Of a stretch of DNA of 64,000 bases, positions 17,913 through 25,552 are shown piece after piece. The notes beneath the pieces are model-generated. The model did no database searches and was not told where the DNA came from. It saw only the letters and a program-made list of their open reading frames with translations. The DNA is from Flavobacteriales bacterium UBA7666 (GTDB lineage: Bacteria > Bacteroidota > Bacteroidia > Flavobacteriales_D > Crocinitomicaceae): positions 860 through 64,859 of the forward strand of contig DLHO01000022.1 in the NCBI GenBank assembly GCA_002483265.1, read 5' to 3'. Made by a program: the position numbers and the translations under genes. Each line of letters opens with the position of its first letter. Within the stretch, counting starts at the first letter, position 1.

Positions 17913-18137
17913 TTATTTCTCTTCGTCGTATTCGCCTTTCAAAGCGTAAATCCCGAAGATGGCTAAACCAATGACAATGAGTGGGGTGAGAATAAAGAGA
18001 ATGATTATTCCAAATACTAAATCATCCTGACTTCCTGTGGAGAACTTGGGAATTCCAAATTTCATGACGCAGAAGTATGCTGAAAGTGCGGCTAGTAAAA
18101 GCCATATAACACCTAAAATTCGTTTGAAGATATTCAT
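17913..18137 (-). CDS. Small two-helix membrane protein linked to the MHS transporter
   Basis: The 74-aa product has two hydrophobic helices (about residues 7-27 and 41-66) and an acidic/basic tail (YALKGEYDEEK). It follows the transporter gene by 30 bases and shares its terminator, so it may be an accessory subunit. Small proteins of this size sit beside MFS genes in other Bacteroidota, but I cannot name the family with certainty. Confidence 0.65.
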   Translation of the reverse strand: MNIFKRILGVIWLLLAALSAYFCVMKFGIPKFSTGSQDDLVFGIIILFILTPLIVIGLAIFGIYALKGEYDEEK

Positions 18138-18167
18138 AGCGTATTTTTTAAATTAGTAATTGCATTT

Positions 18168-19709
18168 TCAATTAGTTACTTGTTCAGGTTTCTTATCCTT
18201 CACGTAAATCAATCCAATTAAGAAGCTGACTCCTGCAATGATAATCGGATACCACAAACCATCGAGGTAAAACTCTGCATTTCCTACTTCTTTTGATTGA
18301 GTTACAAGGTAAGTCGAAATTGCGGGTAAAAGTCCACCAAAGATCCCGTTTCCAATATGATAAGGTAAGGACATGGAAGTATAACGAATTTGCACGGGGA
18401 ACATTTCCACTAGGAAAGCTGCAATCGGCCCGTAAACCATTGTTACGAAAATTACTTGAATAAAAACTAAGAAAATGAGGAACCATTTATCTGAACTCGG
18501 AATGGTGATCGCGATTTTGTTATCAATTCTTGGTTTTCCAGCTGCCACGATCACTTTGTTTTCCTTGTCTAAATGCACGGTTTTCTTTTGGTTCCAAACT
18601 GTTCCGTCTGAATAGTTTGTTGTGGTTGCGTACAAGGAATCTGTTCCTGTGGCTACCAATGTTGCCGATGCATCTGTTTTGGTTGATACGATCAATTCCT
18701 TTTTGGTTTCCACATTTGTGCGCTCATACATCAGTCGGTAGATCGGACGATAGCATACAATGGCCAAAAGCATTCCAGCGAGCATGATCTTCTTTCGACC
18801 TATTTTATCTGACATCCAGCCAAAGACGACGAAGAACGGTGTTCCCATGAGAAGTGCAATTCCCATGAGTGTGTCCACTTGTTGTGCATCGATGCTCATC
18901 ACTGTTTTGAGGAAGCTCATGGCGTAGAATTGTCCCGTGTACCAGACGACCCCTTGTCCCATCGCAACACCGAATAAAGCAAGTAACACGAATTTGAAAT
19001 TCAATTTATTCCCGAAACTTTCTTTCAATGGATTTTTAGAGATCTTTCCTTCTGTTTTTGCTTTTTCGAATTCAGGAGACTCGTGCATTTTCTTGCGGAT
19101 GAGGTAAGAAACCAAGACCATTAGGATTGAAACCCAGAATGGTACACGCCATCCCCAACTGTCGAATTGTTCTTCGCTTAAAGCACCTCGGGTTACGAGG
19201 ATTACCATCAGGGAAACGAATAACCCGAAAGTAGCAGTGGTTTGAATCCAGGAAGTCCAATATCCGCGTTGATTACCCGGCGAATGTTCGGCTACATAAG
19301 TTGCGGCTCCTCCATATTCCCCACCGAGTGCAAGTCCCTGAAGTAAGCGGAGTACTAAAATTAAAATGGGTGCAAACACTCCAATGCTTTCATAGGAGGG
19401 AACACAACCGATTAAGAAAGTAGCTCCACCCATCAAGAGAAGTGTAACCATGAAGGTGTATTTTCGACCGATTAAATCACCCAATCTCCCGAAGAATAAA
19501 GCTCCGAAAGGTCGCACGACGAAACCGGCAGCGAAAGTTGCTAAAGTGGATAGAAATGCTGCGACAGGATTATCAGCAGGGAAAAATTTAGTAGAAATGA
19601 CTACTGCAAGGCTTCCGAATATGTAGAAGTCGTACCATTCAATGAGGGTTCCGACAGAGGAGGCGGAAATGACTTTCCAAATTCCTTTTGTTGATGTATT
19701 GTTACTCAT
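18168..19709 (-). CDS. MFS transporter, metabolite:H+ symporter (MHS/ProP-ShiA-like) with an extra loop
   Basis: The 513-aa protein is a 12-helix major facilitator of the MHS branch: N-terminus SSVGTLIEWYDFYIFGSLA, motif GRLGDLIGRKYT after helix 2, RLLQGLALGGEYGGAATYVAE on helix 4, and the second-half motif WMSDKIGRKK. MHS proteins import small organic acids, betaine, proline or shikimate with protons; the substrate here is unknown. Residues about 325-408 form a hydrophilic Thr/Lys-rich insertion of roughly 84 residues between the second-half helices, absent from ProP or ShiA as I know them. It forms a transcript with the 74-aa gene. Confidence 0.85.
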   Translation of the reverse strand: MSNNTSTKGIWKVISASSVGTLIEWYDFYIFGSLAVVISTKFFPADNPVAAFLSTLATFAAGFVVRPFGALFFGRLGDLIGRKYTFMVTLLLMGGATFLIGCVPSYESIGVFAPILILVLRLLQGLALGGEYGGAATYVAEHSPGNQRGYWTSWIQTTATFGLFVSLMVILVTRGALSEEQFDSWGWRVPFWVSILMVLVSYLIRKKMHESPEFEKAKTEGKISKNPLKESFGNKLNFKFVLLALFGVAMGQGVVWYTGQFYAMSFLKTVMSIDAQQVDTLMGIALLMGTPFFVVFGWMSDKIGRKKIMLAGMLLAIVCYRPIYRLMYERTNVETKKELIVSTKTDASATLVATGTDSLYATTTNYSDGTVWNQKKTVHLDKENKVIVAAGKPRIDNKIAITIPSSDKWFLIFLVFIQVIFVTMVYGPIAAFLVEMFPVQIRYTSMSLPYHIGNGIFGGLLPAISTYLVTQSKEVGNAEFYLDGLWYPIIIAGVSFLIGLIYVKDKKPEQVTN

Positions 19710-19852
19710 GTTTGTTCGAATTACGGTTTAATAAGTTCGTAGCTAAAACAACTGTTGAGTTCCGGAAGCTCGTTTGTTGTTTTCGTTTTACCAATATTCC
19801 GTAATTCAGACTAAAGTGAAAAAAGAGTTATATATTTTTGTAAATAGTATAG

Positions 19853-20272
19853 TTAGTCTCTGAATCGTTCCCATTTGATCAGCATGAACTTGTCGCCTAA
19901 TTCGGTGATAATCATACCTGCTCCTGTAAGAAATTCTTTGTGTTTCAATTGTTCCAGAAGCTCTTGATGAGTAATGATACGGTAGGTTGGGTGATACATC
20001 CCGTCGTTTAAGCGCTTGATTTTGTAGTGTCTTACCCAGTTGGAAACTGTGACATGAGAAACACCGATGATTCGTTCAATTTCCCGGTAGCTCAATCCTT
20101 CTAAATAGAGTTGAAGCGCCTTGGTGATATAGTAATCATCGATCTTCTTTCCAATTTTATCGACTGTAAAGTTGTAAGAACATTGCTTGCAGGTGTAGCG
20201 CTGACGACTGTTTACAATACCGCTCTTGATGATTTTTGGGCTTCTGCATTTGGGACAGCTTTCAATTTTCAT
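19853..20272 (-). CDS. InsA-like zinc-ribbon and HTH protein without a transposase
   Basis: The 139-aa protein begins with a four-cysteine zinc ribbon (C6-x2-C9 and C28-x2-C31) as in the InsA subunit of IS1-type elements, followed by a helix-turn-helix (residues about 58-85, GLSYREIERIIGVSHVTVSNWVRHY) and a 50-residue C-terminal part of different character ending in KFMLIKWERFRD. No transposase ORF, terminal inverted repeats or target duplication are visible nearby. It is best read as a domesticated DNA-binding regulator, perhaps of the adjacent transporter; that link is inference. Confidence 0.75.
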   Translation of the reverse strand: MKIESCPKCRSPKIIKSGIVNSRQRYTCKQCSYNFTVDKIGKKIDDYYITKALQLYLEGLSYREIERIIGVSHVTVSNWVRHYKIKRLNDGMYHPTYRIITHQELLEQLKHKEFLTGAGMIITELGDKFMLIKWERFRD

Positions 20273-20294
20273 CGGATACTATTTTATTTTTGCA

Positions 20295-20325
20295 TAAATA
20301 TAGTATTTTAGCGATATGTTGTCAA
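20295..20325 (-). promoter_or_regulatory. Possible promoter of the InsA-like gene
   Basis: On the minus strand TTG (20325-20323) is followed after 20 bases by TATATTTA (20302-20295), one base off the TAnnTTTG box, 22 bases before the ATG. Confidence 0.35.
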
Positions 20326-20330
20326 GTTTT

Positions 20331-20786
20331 TTATGGAAATGACTGTTTTTGAGTTGCTTTATTGAGTTTTTGAAAGTTCATATAAAATTCCAAGAACTCT
20401 TTATTTGCACTTTTTGAGAATTGATTAGATTGGGTTATTGTTAATTTGAATCCATTCATTAGGTGAAGTTGGATTCGCATTCCGTTAAATGATTCTATTT
20501 TCCAAAATAGAATATCCGAAAATTTTATTTGACCAAACTTCTTCGTTATTATCGAAGTCTCGTCCAATTCAATGTTTTCCTTTGAATAGGAACTTCGAAG
20601 AGATAGGAACAATGATAAAGGAATTAGCAAGATTCCAATAATTTCAATGAGCAACAAGAATGTTTTATCTATGTTTTGGGGCAGAAAAAGAATGATTGCA
20701 GGCAGAATAAGAAGATAGGCAACGATAGATAGAATTAACCGGAGAGTCATTTTTTTATGATCTACTAAAAGTACCTTATAGGACAT
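20331..20786 (-). CDS. Two-helix membrane protein with a PH-like tail, unknown function
   Basis: The 151-aa product has two adjacent helices (about residues 14-34 and 42-63) followed by a beta-rich cytoplasmic-type tail (SKENIELDETSIITKKFGQIKFSDILFWKIE) that resembles the bacterial PH-like/YcxB pattern of small membrane proteins. No specific family is recognised. It is a single gene with no visible partner. Confidence 0.55.
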   Translation of the reverse strand: MSYKVLLVDHKKMTLRLILSIVAYLLILPAIILFLPQNIDKTFLLLIEIIGILLIPLSLFLSLRSSYSKENIELDETSIITKKFGQIKFSDILFWKIESFNGMRIQLHLMNGFKLTITQSNQFSKSANKEFLEFYMNFQKLNKATQKQSFP

Positions 20787-20817
20787 TTTGCAGGATAATT
20801 TAAGTCGTTAAAGAATA

Positions 20818-20853
20818 AAACCTGTATAACTAGAAAGTTACACAGGTTTTTAT
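20818..20853 (-). terminator. Terminator between 20331-20786 and 20871-21521
   Basis: AAAACCTGT pairs with ACAGGTTTT around an inner TAACT/AGTTA stem; on the minus strand the stem ends in a T run. It lies 18 bases after the stop of the LURP-one-like gene and ends that transcript. Confidence 0.8.
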
Positions 20854-20870
20854 GATTGATTTTTTCAGTT

Positions 20871-21521
20871 TTATCCTCTTCTTCTTTCCAATAGAATCAT
20901 CATCATCAAGGAAAGCACGATGCACTCATCTTCGCTTGCATTGTGTGTTGGTCCGATTTTTTCAAGTGTAAACTTTCTTCCGAACATGGAAGCGTTTTTC
21001 TTTAAGCGCATGACTTTCGATCCGTCGGGTCTTCCAACAATGTATTTTGGATTGAATACGTATCCTGTGAACATTCCTAATACCGGAATTTCGCTGAACA
21101 AGCTGTCAAACACCTTCGTCCATGCATTTTCTTCCATGATGTGGAATGCCAAGTGTTCGTTCTGATCATAGATATCGTAGCGCGCTTTCCAGATAGAAGC
21201 CCATCCTTTACGTGCAACACGCCCTTTCTCCACACCATTTTTATCCGTAAACACATAAGCAGCAGAGAAATCGATCCATTTGTTTGCTTTGATAGTGAAT
21301 TCGAGGTTCTTTTTGCTTGTGTCTGTAAAAACCTGAATTTCGTCAATAAACTTGAACATTTTCTGGCGCACATAAGCCAAAGTTGCAGAACTGGCGTCTT
21401 CAATCACAAAGTCGTTGGACAATGTTCCAATCTTGAAACTAAACTTTAGCGGATAGTTCAAGTTGCTAAGATCCACGTTCTTTTGAGCGAAAAAGCTCAT
21501 GTTATCTAATACTTCACTCAT
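20871..21521 (-). CDS. LURP-one/YxjI-like (tubby-fold) protein
   Basis: The 216-aa protein is beta-rich without a signal peptide. The sequence of strands (FVIEDASSATLAYVRQKMFKF..., AAYVFTDKNGVEKGRVARKGW, KVFDSLFSEIPVLGMFTGYVFNPKY) resembles the LURP-one-related/YxjI proteins, which adopt a tubby-like barrel around a central helix; some bind membrane lipids and scramblases are distant relatives. Biological role unknown. It starts 2 bases after the stop of the DUF1801 gene, so the two are co-transcribed. Confidence 0.55.
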   Translation of the reverse strand: MSEVLDNMSFFAQKNVDLSNLNYPLKFSFKIGTLSNDFVIEDASSATLAYVRQKMFKFIDEIQVFTDTSKKNLEFTIKANKWIDFSAAYVFTDKNGVEKGRVARKGWASIWKARYDIYDQNEHLAFHIMEENAWTKVFDSLFSEIPVLGMFTGYVFNPKYIVGRPDGSKVMRLKKNASMFGRKFTLEKIGPTHNASEDECIVLSLMMMILLERRRG

Positions 21522-21523
21522 GT

Positions 21524-21982
21524 TTATTTCTTTTTAATTGCTTTTTCATAGATGGAGATCCAGTCTTCCATACTCATTTTGCTTACTAATTTACCGATTA
21601 ATTCGAAAGGAATCTGATCCGGTTTTTTAAATCGCACACAACTTTTCCCCATATCCAATTTGGTTTTACTTACTTGTTGAAATTCGCTGACGAACCAATC
21701 GAGTAATTCTTTATGGGCATACATTCCCATGTGATAGAATGCAATGAAATTTTTTTGTGAAGCAAAACTCATAAATGGAAGCGGTAATTTGGGATCGCAA
21801 TGATAACCTGACGGATACAAAGAATGCGGAACGGCGTACCCGATCATCCCATATCCGATACCTTCCTTGAATCCTGTCGGGAGATTGTCCAGGATTGTTT
21901 TTCTTAGCTTCATCATAGCTTCCTGTCGTTCTTCCGGACAGTTTGCTATCACCTCTTCGGGTGTTGTTCCTTGTGTTTTCAT
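21524..21982 (-). CDS. DUF1801 (YdhG-like) domain protein
   Basis: The 152-aa protein shows the DUF1801 pattern: an N-terminal helix (NCPEERQEAMMKLRKTILDNLP), the G-Y-G-M-I-G-Y core, FMSFASQKNFIAFYHMGMY, and CVRFKKPDQIPFELIGKLV near the end. The fold is shared with frataxin-like/YdhG proteins; the biochemical role is unproven. It is the first gene of a two-gene operon with the LURP-one-like gene. Confidence 0.85.
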   Translation of the reverse strand: MKTQGTTPEEVIANCPEERQEAMMKLRKTILDNLPTGFKEGIGYGMIGYAVPHSLYPSGYHCDPKLPLPFMSFASQKNFIAFYHMGMYAHKELLDWFVSEFQQVSKTKLDMGKSCVRFKKPDQIPFELIGKLVSKMSMEDWISIYEKAIKKK

Positions 21983-22113
21983 GACTCTTCGAAGATACCA
22001 AAAAGATTCAAACCTGAATTCCGATTAACAGCACATCATCTAACTGTTCTCGTCCTGCCAAAACCAATTTAATCACCTATGAAAAGTGTGAAAATCTCTT
22101 GGTTTCATTAAAC

Positions 22114-22145
22114 AAAAAGACCGATTCATTGAGAAGTCGGTCTTT
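22114..22145 (-). terminator. Terminator after the T9SS cargo gene at 22166
   Basis: AAAGACCGA (22116-22124) pairs with TCGGTCTTT (22137-22145); on the minus strand the stem is followed by TTTGTTT, 20 bases after the stop codon. Confidence 0.85.
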
Positions 22146-22165
22146 GTTTCTGAATGAGAAATGAT

Positions 22166-24037
22166 TTATTCGATAATGATTTTATGTGTTGAAAGGGTTT
22201 TTCCTTCTTGTGAAATCGTCAATAAGTAAAATCCATTCTGAAATTCGCGGATATCTATTGAATTATACGTTAATCCTTTCTGAACAACTTGATTGCTGTT
22301 GAAGACTTTTTGCCCGTTCAAGGTAGAAAGAGTTAATTGGTAAGTTGTTTCCGTTTTAGAAGAGAGAACCACATTGAGATTGTTATCAGCAGGATTTGGA
22401 AAGGTTTTTACGAGTTCCAGGTCGTTCATGAATTCTTGTTCAATCGCCAAGGTATTTGAAGTGGTGTTTGTTCCATTCTCACGAACCAATCTTACACGGT
22501 AATATGCCATACCGCTAATCGGTTGTAAATCTTCAAACTGATAAGTCAATGCTTCCAAACTTAAACCGTGCGCTTCAATTGTTCCGATGTCCATGTAATT
22601 GTTTCCGTTTTCACTGCGTTCAATCACATACTTGTCCACATTGAATTCGCTTGAACTTGTCCATTGCAAAGCATTGAATCCGGATTCATTTTTACCTGTG
22701 AGACTCATCGATTCAATTCCAAGAGCAGAGCAGCTTACTACCGCAGTTCCACCAAATGATAGGGGAACTGTTGTGATAGCGGAAGAGTAATTGGATAAAC
22801 AAATTAGGTATTGCGTTAAAGATCCCGGGTTTAAAGGGGCTTCCCAGTTAGTCATGGAAGTTGCTCCGGCTGGCAAAGTACTTGAGATTCCCGTGAATTG
22901 CTCGCATGATCCATTGTAATTGCATCGGATAGGGGCTTGTGTACCTGCCGAGATATTGGCACAAGTACCGGGAGTGTATGCCCACATAGACCAATCCAGA
23001 CAATTGAACGTTCCGGAATTGGGAGTTCCCAGTGAGAACGTTAAACTACCTCCGGTATATACATTGACAACCATCCAGGTGCTATTTAATTCTTCGGACA
23101 AAAGACATCCCGGGTTCGTTCCAGAGACATTCAGATCCGGATTTGCAGCACAGGTTCCTGCAATACAAATTTCATCGATTGCACCGTAACCATTCGGATC
23201 GATTGAGAAAGAGGCATTGGAACAAACATTGGCAGCTACAACACAATCTCCTGCAGTTGTTGGCCCACCTGCCGGACAGGTTAATGAGAATGTAATACCA
23301 GCTGCTGCTGTAGAGGTTGCATCCATTACAAAATAATACGTTGTGCCTGCGGTAAGTGCAATAGATCCTACTGAACCTGGAACTGTAGCTGTTCCTGCGC
23401 AATTCCATCCTGTGGCTGAGCATCCTCCGGTTTTCCATCCGATTGCATAACCTCCTCCTGTTACGGATGTCACGTTAAATGAATAGTTTCCGGTTGTCGT
23501 TGCTGTATAACTGTACATTTGTTCCAAACCGGGTGTCGTAGTTGCACACAAAGTAGAAATGAACGATGATGCACCTGTTGTAGTGAGGGTGAAGGCCTGC
23601 CCACATCCTGAAATAGGTGAAGCTGTAGCGCAGGGGCCTGTTCCGCATGAGGTACAAGTAATGGTTGTTGTTAAACAAGTTGAAGCCGTTCCGCAACCTA
23701 CACAGTTTGTGTTCAAAGTCATATAGTAAGTCCCTGAAGCAGCGGCTGTGAATGGAACTGATGACGAACCAAATGCAACTACGGGTCCGGTTGGTGATCC
23801 ACTGTGAATGGTGATGCAGGCAGCGGGCGTGACGGTGAATAAATAACTATTTCCTGCAACAACACCTGTGATTGTGTTGTAATCACCGGCATAATTACAA
23901 GAGCTGATTGTTGTAGCGCCAGTTCCGGTTGGTGCTAAGGCTGTTAGAAAAGCAAAACCTCCAGAGCATTGTGCCCGACTGTTTTCTGACCAACTGGTAA
24001 ACAGTGAAATAAGTAATAGTAAGTACAAATTTTTCAT
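22166..24037 (-). CDS. Secreted T9SS cargo protein with repeated cysteine-containing beta modules
   Basis: The 623-aa product has a signal peptide (KNLYLLLLISLFTSWSENSRAQ), two or three Thr/Gly/Cys-rich pre-peptidase-like modules (to about residue 265), a module with GGSLTFSLG...APIRCNYNG (about 265-440), a fibronectin-like segment (FNALQWTSSSEFNVDKYVIERS) and a T9SS type A sorting domain (FPNPADNNLNV... to the C-terminal K-I-I-I-E). It should be exported and attached to the cell surface. The ATG at 24037 is preferred to a TTG at 24055 that would overlap the upstream gene. It shares one module with the protein at 56573. Confidence 0.85.
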   Translation of the reverse strand: MKNLYLLLLISLFTSWSENSRAQCSGGFAFLTALAPTGTGATTISSCNYAGDYNTITGVVAGNSYLFTVTPAACITIHSGSPTGPVVAFGSSSVPFTAAASGTYYMTLNTNCVGCGTASTCLTTTITCTSCGTGPCATASPISGCGQAFTLTTTGASSFISTLCATTTPGLEQMYSYTATTTGNYSFNVTSVTGGGYAIGWKTGGCSATGWNCAGTATVPGSVGSIALTAGTTYYFVMDATSTAAAGITFSLTCPAGGPTTAGDCVVAANVCSNASFSIDPNGYGAIDEICIAGTCAANPDLNVSGTNPGCLLSEELNSTWMVVNVYTGGSLTFSLGTPNSGTFNCLDWSMWAYTPGTCANISAGTQAPIRCNYNGSCEQFTGISSTLPAGATSMTNWEAPLNPGSLTQYLICLSNYSSAITTVPLSFGGTAVVSCSALGIESMSLTGKNESGFNALQWTSSSEFNVDKYVIERSENGNNYMDIGTIEAHGLSLEALTYQFEDLQPISGMAYYRVRLVRENGTNTTSNTLAIEQEFMNDLELVKTFPNPADNNLNVVLSSKTETTYQLTLSTLNGQKVFNSNQVVQKGLTYNSIDIREFQNGFYLLTISQEGKTLSTHKIIIE

Positions 24038-24047
24038 ATACAGCAAA

Positions 24048-24671
24048 TTAGTCAATGATTAAATAATTTAATTCCGTCAAAATCTGTGTGCGTCTTGCAT
24101 CTTCCATTGTTTTGAATTCGTTAAAACGGATGTGGAGACGATTCGCATCAGAGGTTATTTGCAGATAAGCTGCAGGATAGTCTTTCGCCCAATCCCAAAC
24201 TTGTTCTTTATAGGTTTGAAAGTCAGATTCGGAAAAGCCATAGCTTGTCCAAACCGGAAAAGGTCTTTCAGGAAGTTCATGAAGCAGTGAATTCAAGTTG
24301 TAACCCTGAAGCAGGTTGTTTAATTCCGTTCCTGACTTCAAAGTGATTAGAATACTGCTTCGAAACATGAATTGAACGGGTTGATTATCTTGTCTTAAAT
24401 GCTCGTATTCGGATACGTCGAAATGCTGAATATTTAATAGCTCTTGAATAGAAATACCTGTTTCAGAACTATTAAATGAAAAACTGGTTGTAAAGTAGTT
24501 CCACAATACCTGAAGTCTTTGAGGATCAATCTGTGCGATTTTTTGAATTCTTTCCGGTAAGTGATGCTTCTGAATCATGCGGTTGGATGCAATCACAGAA
24601 TAGTCAGTTTGAGCCAAAGTTGCACCGGATATGCTCACTGACAAACACAGTAGCAGGTATAATGTCTTCAT
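24048..24671 (-). CDS. Secreted protein of unknown function upstream of the T9SS cargo gene
   Basis: The 207-aa product has a signal peptide (MKTLYLLLCLSVSISGATLAQ) and a helical, hydrophilic mature part without cysteines or recognised motif. The ATG at 24671 opens on the signal peptide; an upstream in-frame start at 24707 adds 12 residues and is rejected. It ends 10 bases before the ATG of the T9SS cargo gene, so the pair is an operon and the product may assist or accompany that cargo. Confidence 0.65.
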   Translation of the reverse strand: MKTLYLLLCLSVSISGATLAQTDYSVIASNRMIQKHHLPERIQKIAQIDPQRLQVLWNYFTTSFSFNSSETGISIQELLNIQHFDVSEYEHLRQDNQPVQFMFRSSILITLKSGTELNNLLQGYNLNSLLHELPERPFPVWTSYGFSESDFQTYKEQVWDWAKDYPAAYLQITSDANRLHIRFNEFKTMEDARRTQILTELNYLIID

Positions 24672-24845
24672 AATCACAGGATTTAAGACAAGTATACAAA
24701 ATAACAAATGGTTAAAAGAATAACAATCGCTTCAATGAATAAACCGAACGCTTTATCGATCAGATGTTAAATCTGAGTGAATATTTCATGAATTTTAGAC
24801 TAAATCGACTTGCTAAGTGTTTGATAAGCAGTTTATTGGGGTGGA

Positions 24846-25472
24846 CTAGACGCTTGTATCAACGTATACCACTGCTTTTGTCTCGAAAAACTCACCGGAA
24901 AAAACAGTTTGCAGTGAGTGGATTTTGTAAGGATATTTAACTGGCGACATTTCTTCTTTCAAGTCACCACCTTTCAAGTATAAAATCCCATTTGGTAGCG
25001 AATTTTTACTTTCTTTCAAAAATTTTCCTTTTGTCCAGAGTAAAAATGCAGGCATTGCAGTCACAGCTCTGCTTACTATAAAATCAAATTGTTCTTTGAT
25101 TTCTTCTGCTCTTGCGTGTGTTGCTCGAACATTTTTTAAGCCCAAAGCCTGAGTGACTTCATTTACTACCTTGATCTTTTTTCCTATGGAATCTACGAGG
25201 TGAAATTGAACGTCAGGAAATAAGATCGCTAATGGAATTCCCGGAAAACCACCACCTGTTCCAATATCTAAAACAGAAGAACCGGACGTGAACTCCATGA
25301 TTTTTGCAATTCCAAGTGAATGCAGTACATGTCGTTCGTAAAATTCGTCCGTATCCTTTCTGGAAATTACATTAATCTGCGCATTCCAGAATAAATACAA
25401 TTCCTGCAACTGCTCAAATTGTTTTTTTTGAACGGCTGTTAAATTTGGAAAGTATTTGAGGATTAGATCCAT
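24846..25472 (-). CDS. rsmG: 16S rRNA (guanine527-N7)-methyltransferase RsmG
   Basis: The 208-aa protein is a SAM-dependent methyltransferase that modifies G527 of 16S rRNA; loss gives low-level streptomycin resistance in other species. Signature features are NVISRKDTDEFYERHVLHSLGI, the SAM loop SSVLDIGTGGGFPGIPLAILFP, LVDSIGKKIKVVNEV and the FIVSRAVT motif. Length is normal for the family (about 205-215). A REP-like element lies between it and purL, which ends 80 bases upstream on the same strand. Confidence 0.96.
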   Translation of the reverse strand: MDLILKYFPNLTAVQKKQFEQLQELYLFWNAQINVISRKDTDEFYERHVLHSLGIAKIMEFTSGSSVLDIGTGGGFPGIPLAILFPDVQFHLVDSIGKKIKVVNEVTQALGLKNVRATHARAEEIKEQFDFIVSRAVTAMPAFLLWTKGKFLKESKNSLPNGILYLKGGDLKEEMSPVKYPYKIHSLQTVFSGEFFETKAVVYVDTSV

Positions 25473-25507
25473 AGAGAATGGAGAATGTAAAATTGAAAAT
25501 GGAAAAG

Positions 25508-25537
25508 AAGGTGACTTCGACTCCGCTCAGCCACCTT
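25508..25537. repeat. REP-like 30-bp imperfect palindrome, copy 1
   Basis: Ends AAGGTGACT and AGCCACCTT are near inverted repeats around a central TCGACTCCGCTC. It is identical at 29 of 30 positions to the reverse complement of 61163-61192. Flanking AT-rich arms (AATTGAAAAT near 25490 and ATTTTCAATT at 25555) extend the symmetry and overlap the purL stop codon. Confidence 0.85.
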
Positions 25538-25552
25538 TTCAATTCTCAATTA

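Noticed and set aside
19853..20272. Reading the InsA-like gene as an insertion sequence
   Set aside because: No transposase frame, terminal inverted repeats or target duplication could be found around it.
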